Origin: ANME-2 cluster archaeon
Lineage (GTDB): Archaea; Halobacteriota; Methanosarcinia; Methanosarcinales; Methanocomedenaceae
Assembly: GCA_023544495.1 (NCBI GenBank)
Contig: JAMJFV010000093.1
Coordinates: 1-7,587, forward strand
Direction: 5' to 3'
Length of the DNA stretch: 7,587 nt
Part shown: piece after piece, positions 5,686-7,587 of the stretch
Layout of the letters: each line of letters starts with the position of its first letter
How positions within the stretch are numbered: position 1 is the first letter of the stretch
Program-made: the position numbers and the translations under genes
Notes under the pieces: model-generated
Databases searched by the model: none
Told to the model about the DNA's origin: nothing
Seen by the model: the letters and a program-made list of their open reading frames with translations, nothing else

Positions 5686-5774
5686 TGAACCATTAAACGC
5701 CAGATTTAGCTTTGCTAATAAACTTATTGCTGTAATTCAGCCAAAAATTAGGAATAGTTATTGATATTGGTTCG

Positions 5775-5783
5775 AGAGGAGGA
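5775..5783 (+). promoter_or_regulatory. Strong Shine-Dalgarno site of hppA
   Basis: AGAGGAGGA contains GGAGG (5778-5782), six bases before the ATG at 5789, matching the archaeal 16S rRNA tail. It is the best ribosome site in the window and fixes the hppA start. Confidence 0.85.
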
Positions 5784-5788
5784 AATAC

Positions 5789-7587
5789 ATGGAAAAATTG
5801 TTATATCTTGCCCCTCTGGCAGGATTGTTAAGTCTGGTATTTGCCGGGATTTTCGCAAGAAAAGTACTCAAAAGCGACCCCGGCACACCAAAAATGCAGG
5901 AAATATCCGGAGCGATACAGGAAGGTGCAATGGCATACCTGAACCGCCAGTATAAGACCATTGCTATGGTAGCTGTGATACTGGCAATTGTCATGTTCAT
6001 AGCACTGCCAAAAGAGAACGGATTGAACATGAAGACCACCTTAGGATTCCTGGTGGGAGCCGTAAGTTCGGCACTTGCCGGGTATATCGGTATGAACGTT
6101 TCGGTCAGGGCCAATGTCAGGACCGCGAACAAAGCCAAAGAAGGCTTGCAGGGTGCGATGGATGTGGCGTTCAAGGGCGGTGCTGTCACAGGACTGGCTG
6201 TTGTCGGCCTGGCACTGCTGGGTACCAGCGGTTTTTTTATTCTTTTCGGCGCAGAACCTGAAAGTGTTGACATGGTCATTGGCTTTGGTTTCGGTGCCAG
6301 TCTTATAAGTTTATTTGCCAGGGTCGGCGGAGGCATATTTACCAAGGCAGCCGACGTAGGTGCTGACCTTGTGGGTAAGATCGAGGCCGGCATTCCCGAG
6401 GACGACCCCAGAAATGCCGGTGTTATTGCTGATAACGTGGGTGATAATGTAGGCGACTGTGCCGGCATGGGTGCCGACCTGTTCGAGACCTATGTGGTCA
6501 CTGCACTGGCAGCCATGTTGCTCGGCGGACTTGTCATTGACCAGTTCCCTAACGCCATTCTGTTCCCGCTCATGCTGGGTTCATCTGCCATCGTGGCATC
6601 CATCATTGCGGTGTTCTTTGTTAAAATAGGTGATGACGGGAAGATCATGAAAGCACTGTATAAAGGGGTGGCTGTGGCAGCTATCATCAGTCTTGTACTG
6701 TTCTATTTCGTGACCGATATGCTCATGGGAGAAATCAAATTCTATTACTCTGCCCTTATCGGCACGGTCATTATGGTTTTGATGGTAATAATTACCGAGT
6801 ACTACACATCCGGTTCGTTCAGACCTGTGAAATCCATCGCTGATTCCTCACAGACCGGTGCAGGTACCAATATTATCACCGGCCTTGCCGTAGGTCTTGA
6901 AAGTACGGGCCTGCCTGTTATCGTGATAGCTACTGGCATCCTGGGAGCCTTCTATGTTGGCGGAGGGTTTATTCCTGGCCAGGAAATGGTCGGCATGTAC
7001 AGCATAGCTATCGCGGCAGCTGCAATGCTCTCGACCACAGGCATCATAGTTGCCCTTGATTCATACGGTCCGATTACCGATAATGCAGGTGGCATCGCTG
7101 AGATGGCAAACCTGCCAGATGAAACCAGGAAGACCACGGATGCACTTGATAGTGTAGGTAACACCACGAAAGCAGTGACCAAAGGATATGCTATCGGTTC
7201 TGCGGGACTGGGCGCACTCGCCCTGTTTGCTGATTTCACAAACAAAGTTGACCTGAATGCGAGTGATCTAAGTCTTTCCAATCCGCTTGTGCTGGTAGGT
7301 CTGTTCATTGGCGGATTACTGCCCTTCCTGTTCAGTGCTGTCACTATGAAAGCTGTCGGAAAGGCCGCATTTGAAGTGGTCAACGAGGTCAGACGGCAGT
7401 TCAGGGAAATACCCGGGATCATGGAAGGCACGGCAAAACCGGAATATGGCAGGTGCGTGGACATCGTGACCAGGGCTGCTATCCGTGAAATGGCACTTCC
7501 CGGCATAATGGCTATCGGAGTACCCCTGGTTGTTGGAATGCTGCTCGGTAAAGAAGCACTGGCCGGCCTGCTCATCGGTATCATTGT
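5789..7587 (+). CDS. hppA: Membrane-bound, K+-independent proton-pumping pyrophosphatase (3'-partial)
   Basis: The first 599 residues of an integral-membrane pyrophosphatase, open to the right edge. The enzyme hydrolyses cytoplasmic PPi and pumps H+ across the membrane, recovering energy from biosynthesis. The PPi/Mg2+ site motifs are intact: DVGADLVGKIEAG (189-201) with EDDPRN (204-209), DNVGDNVGDCAGMGADLFE (215-233) and ALDSYGPITDNAGG (422-435). In NTTKAVTKGYAIGSAGL (458-474), Lys461 occupies the position that is Lys in K+-independent enzymes and Ala in K+-dependent ones, so this is predicted to be the K+-independent H+ pump. Many Ala/Gly/Val-rich membrane helices are visible (for example 57-73, 85-101, 131-153, 320-336, 378-395). 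Family members run about 670-800 residues, so roughly 70-200 are missing, including the last conserved Asp-rich cytoplasmic motif. A strong GGAGG site six bases before the ATG fixes the start. The gene appears independently transcribed and lies 164 bases after the ubiquitin-like gene. Confidence 0.95.
   Translation, partial: MEKLLYLAPLAGLLSLVFAGIFARKVLKSDPGTPKMQEISGAIQEGAMAYLNRQYKTIAMVAVILAIVMFIALPKENGLNMKTTLGFLVGAVSSALAGYIGMNVSVRANVRTANKAKEGLQGAMDVAFKGGAVTGLAVVGLALLGTSGFFILFGAEPESVDMVIGFGFGASLISLFARVGGGIFTKAADVGADLVGKIEAGIPEDDPRNAGVIADNVGDNVGDCAGMGADLFETYVVTALAAMLLGGLVIDQFPNAILFPLMLGSSAIVASIIAVFFVKIGDDGKIMKALYKGVAVAAIISLVLFYFVTDMLMGEIKFYYSALIGTVIMVLMVIITEYYTSGSFRPVKSIADSSQTGAGTNIITGLAVGLESTGLPVIVIATGILGAFYVGGGFIPGQEMVGMYSIAIAAAAMLSTTGIIVALDSYGPITDNAGGIAEMANLPDETRKTTDALDSVGNTTKAVTKGYAIGSAGLGALALFADFTNKVDLNASDLSLSNPLVLVGLFIGGLLPFLFSAVTMKAVGKAAFEVVNEVRRQFREIPGIMEGTAKPEYGRCVDIVTRAAIREMALPGIMAIGVPLVVGMLLGKEALAGLLIGII

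Noticed and set aside
5028..5728. Shared words TTTGCTAATA (5121-5130 and 5711-5720) and ATAAACTTATT (5028-5038 and 5718-5728)
   Set aside because: Short AT-rich matches in non-equivalent contexts; expected by chance in this composition and not at a consistent distance from starts.
5758..6468. 236-codon minus-strand frame, and a similar 210-codon one at 6952-7584, opposite hppA
   Set aside because: Both are antisense shadows, with Pro/Thr/Ala-rich low-complexity content, of a highly conserved pyrophosphatase gene on the plus strand.

Overview
The window looks like a chromosomal stretch of a euryarchaeon, most likely a methanogen or methanotroph relative in or near the Methanosarcinales. The pointers are a geranylgeranyl-reductase-family flavoprotein, a small ubiquitin-like (SAMP/MoaD-type) protein ending in Gly-Gly, a K+-independent proton-pumping pyrophosphatase, a long HEAT-repeat protein, AT-rich TATA-like boxes about 25-30 bases before several starts, and Shine-Dalgarno sites before some genes but not others. 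The lineage is inferred from gene types; no marker gene settles it.

Layout. Positions 1-498 (minus strand) hold the decayed C-terminal half of an IS4-superfamily DDE transposase. It carries an intact YREK signature but is split between reading frames and runs off the left edge. About 500 bases without a recognisable gene follow (499-990), with a short pentamer repeat and imperfect hairpins. A GGR-family reductase (991-2142, plus) converges on a HEAT-repeat gene (2243-3277, minus, TTG start). A nested palindrome lies between them. Upstream of the HEAT gene on the same strand is an ABC1/UbiB/AarF atypical kinase (3436-4986, minus) with a four-cysteine insert. The divergent gap 4987-5327 contains a region rich in complementary arms (5074-5229) that may be an unrecognised structured RNA. 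Then come a ubiquitin-like protein (5328-5624, plus) and hppA (5789 to the right edge, plus), missing its last part.

How the genes may fit together. The reductase (isoprenoid double-bond reduction), the UbiB-type kinase (linked to isoprenoid quinone and lipid homeostasis in other organisms) and the pyrophosphatase (recovers energy from PPi, which prenyl transfer releases) share a membrane-isoprenoid and bioenergetic theme. They are not one operon: orientations alternate and most genes seem to have their own promoter. No complete novel defence or mobile system is visible. The best candidates for something undescribed are the structured intergenic region at 5074-5229 and the cysteine insert in the UbiB-type kinase.
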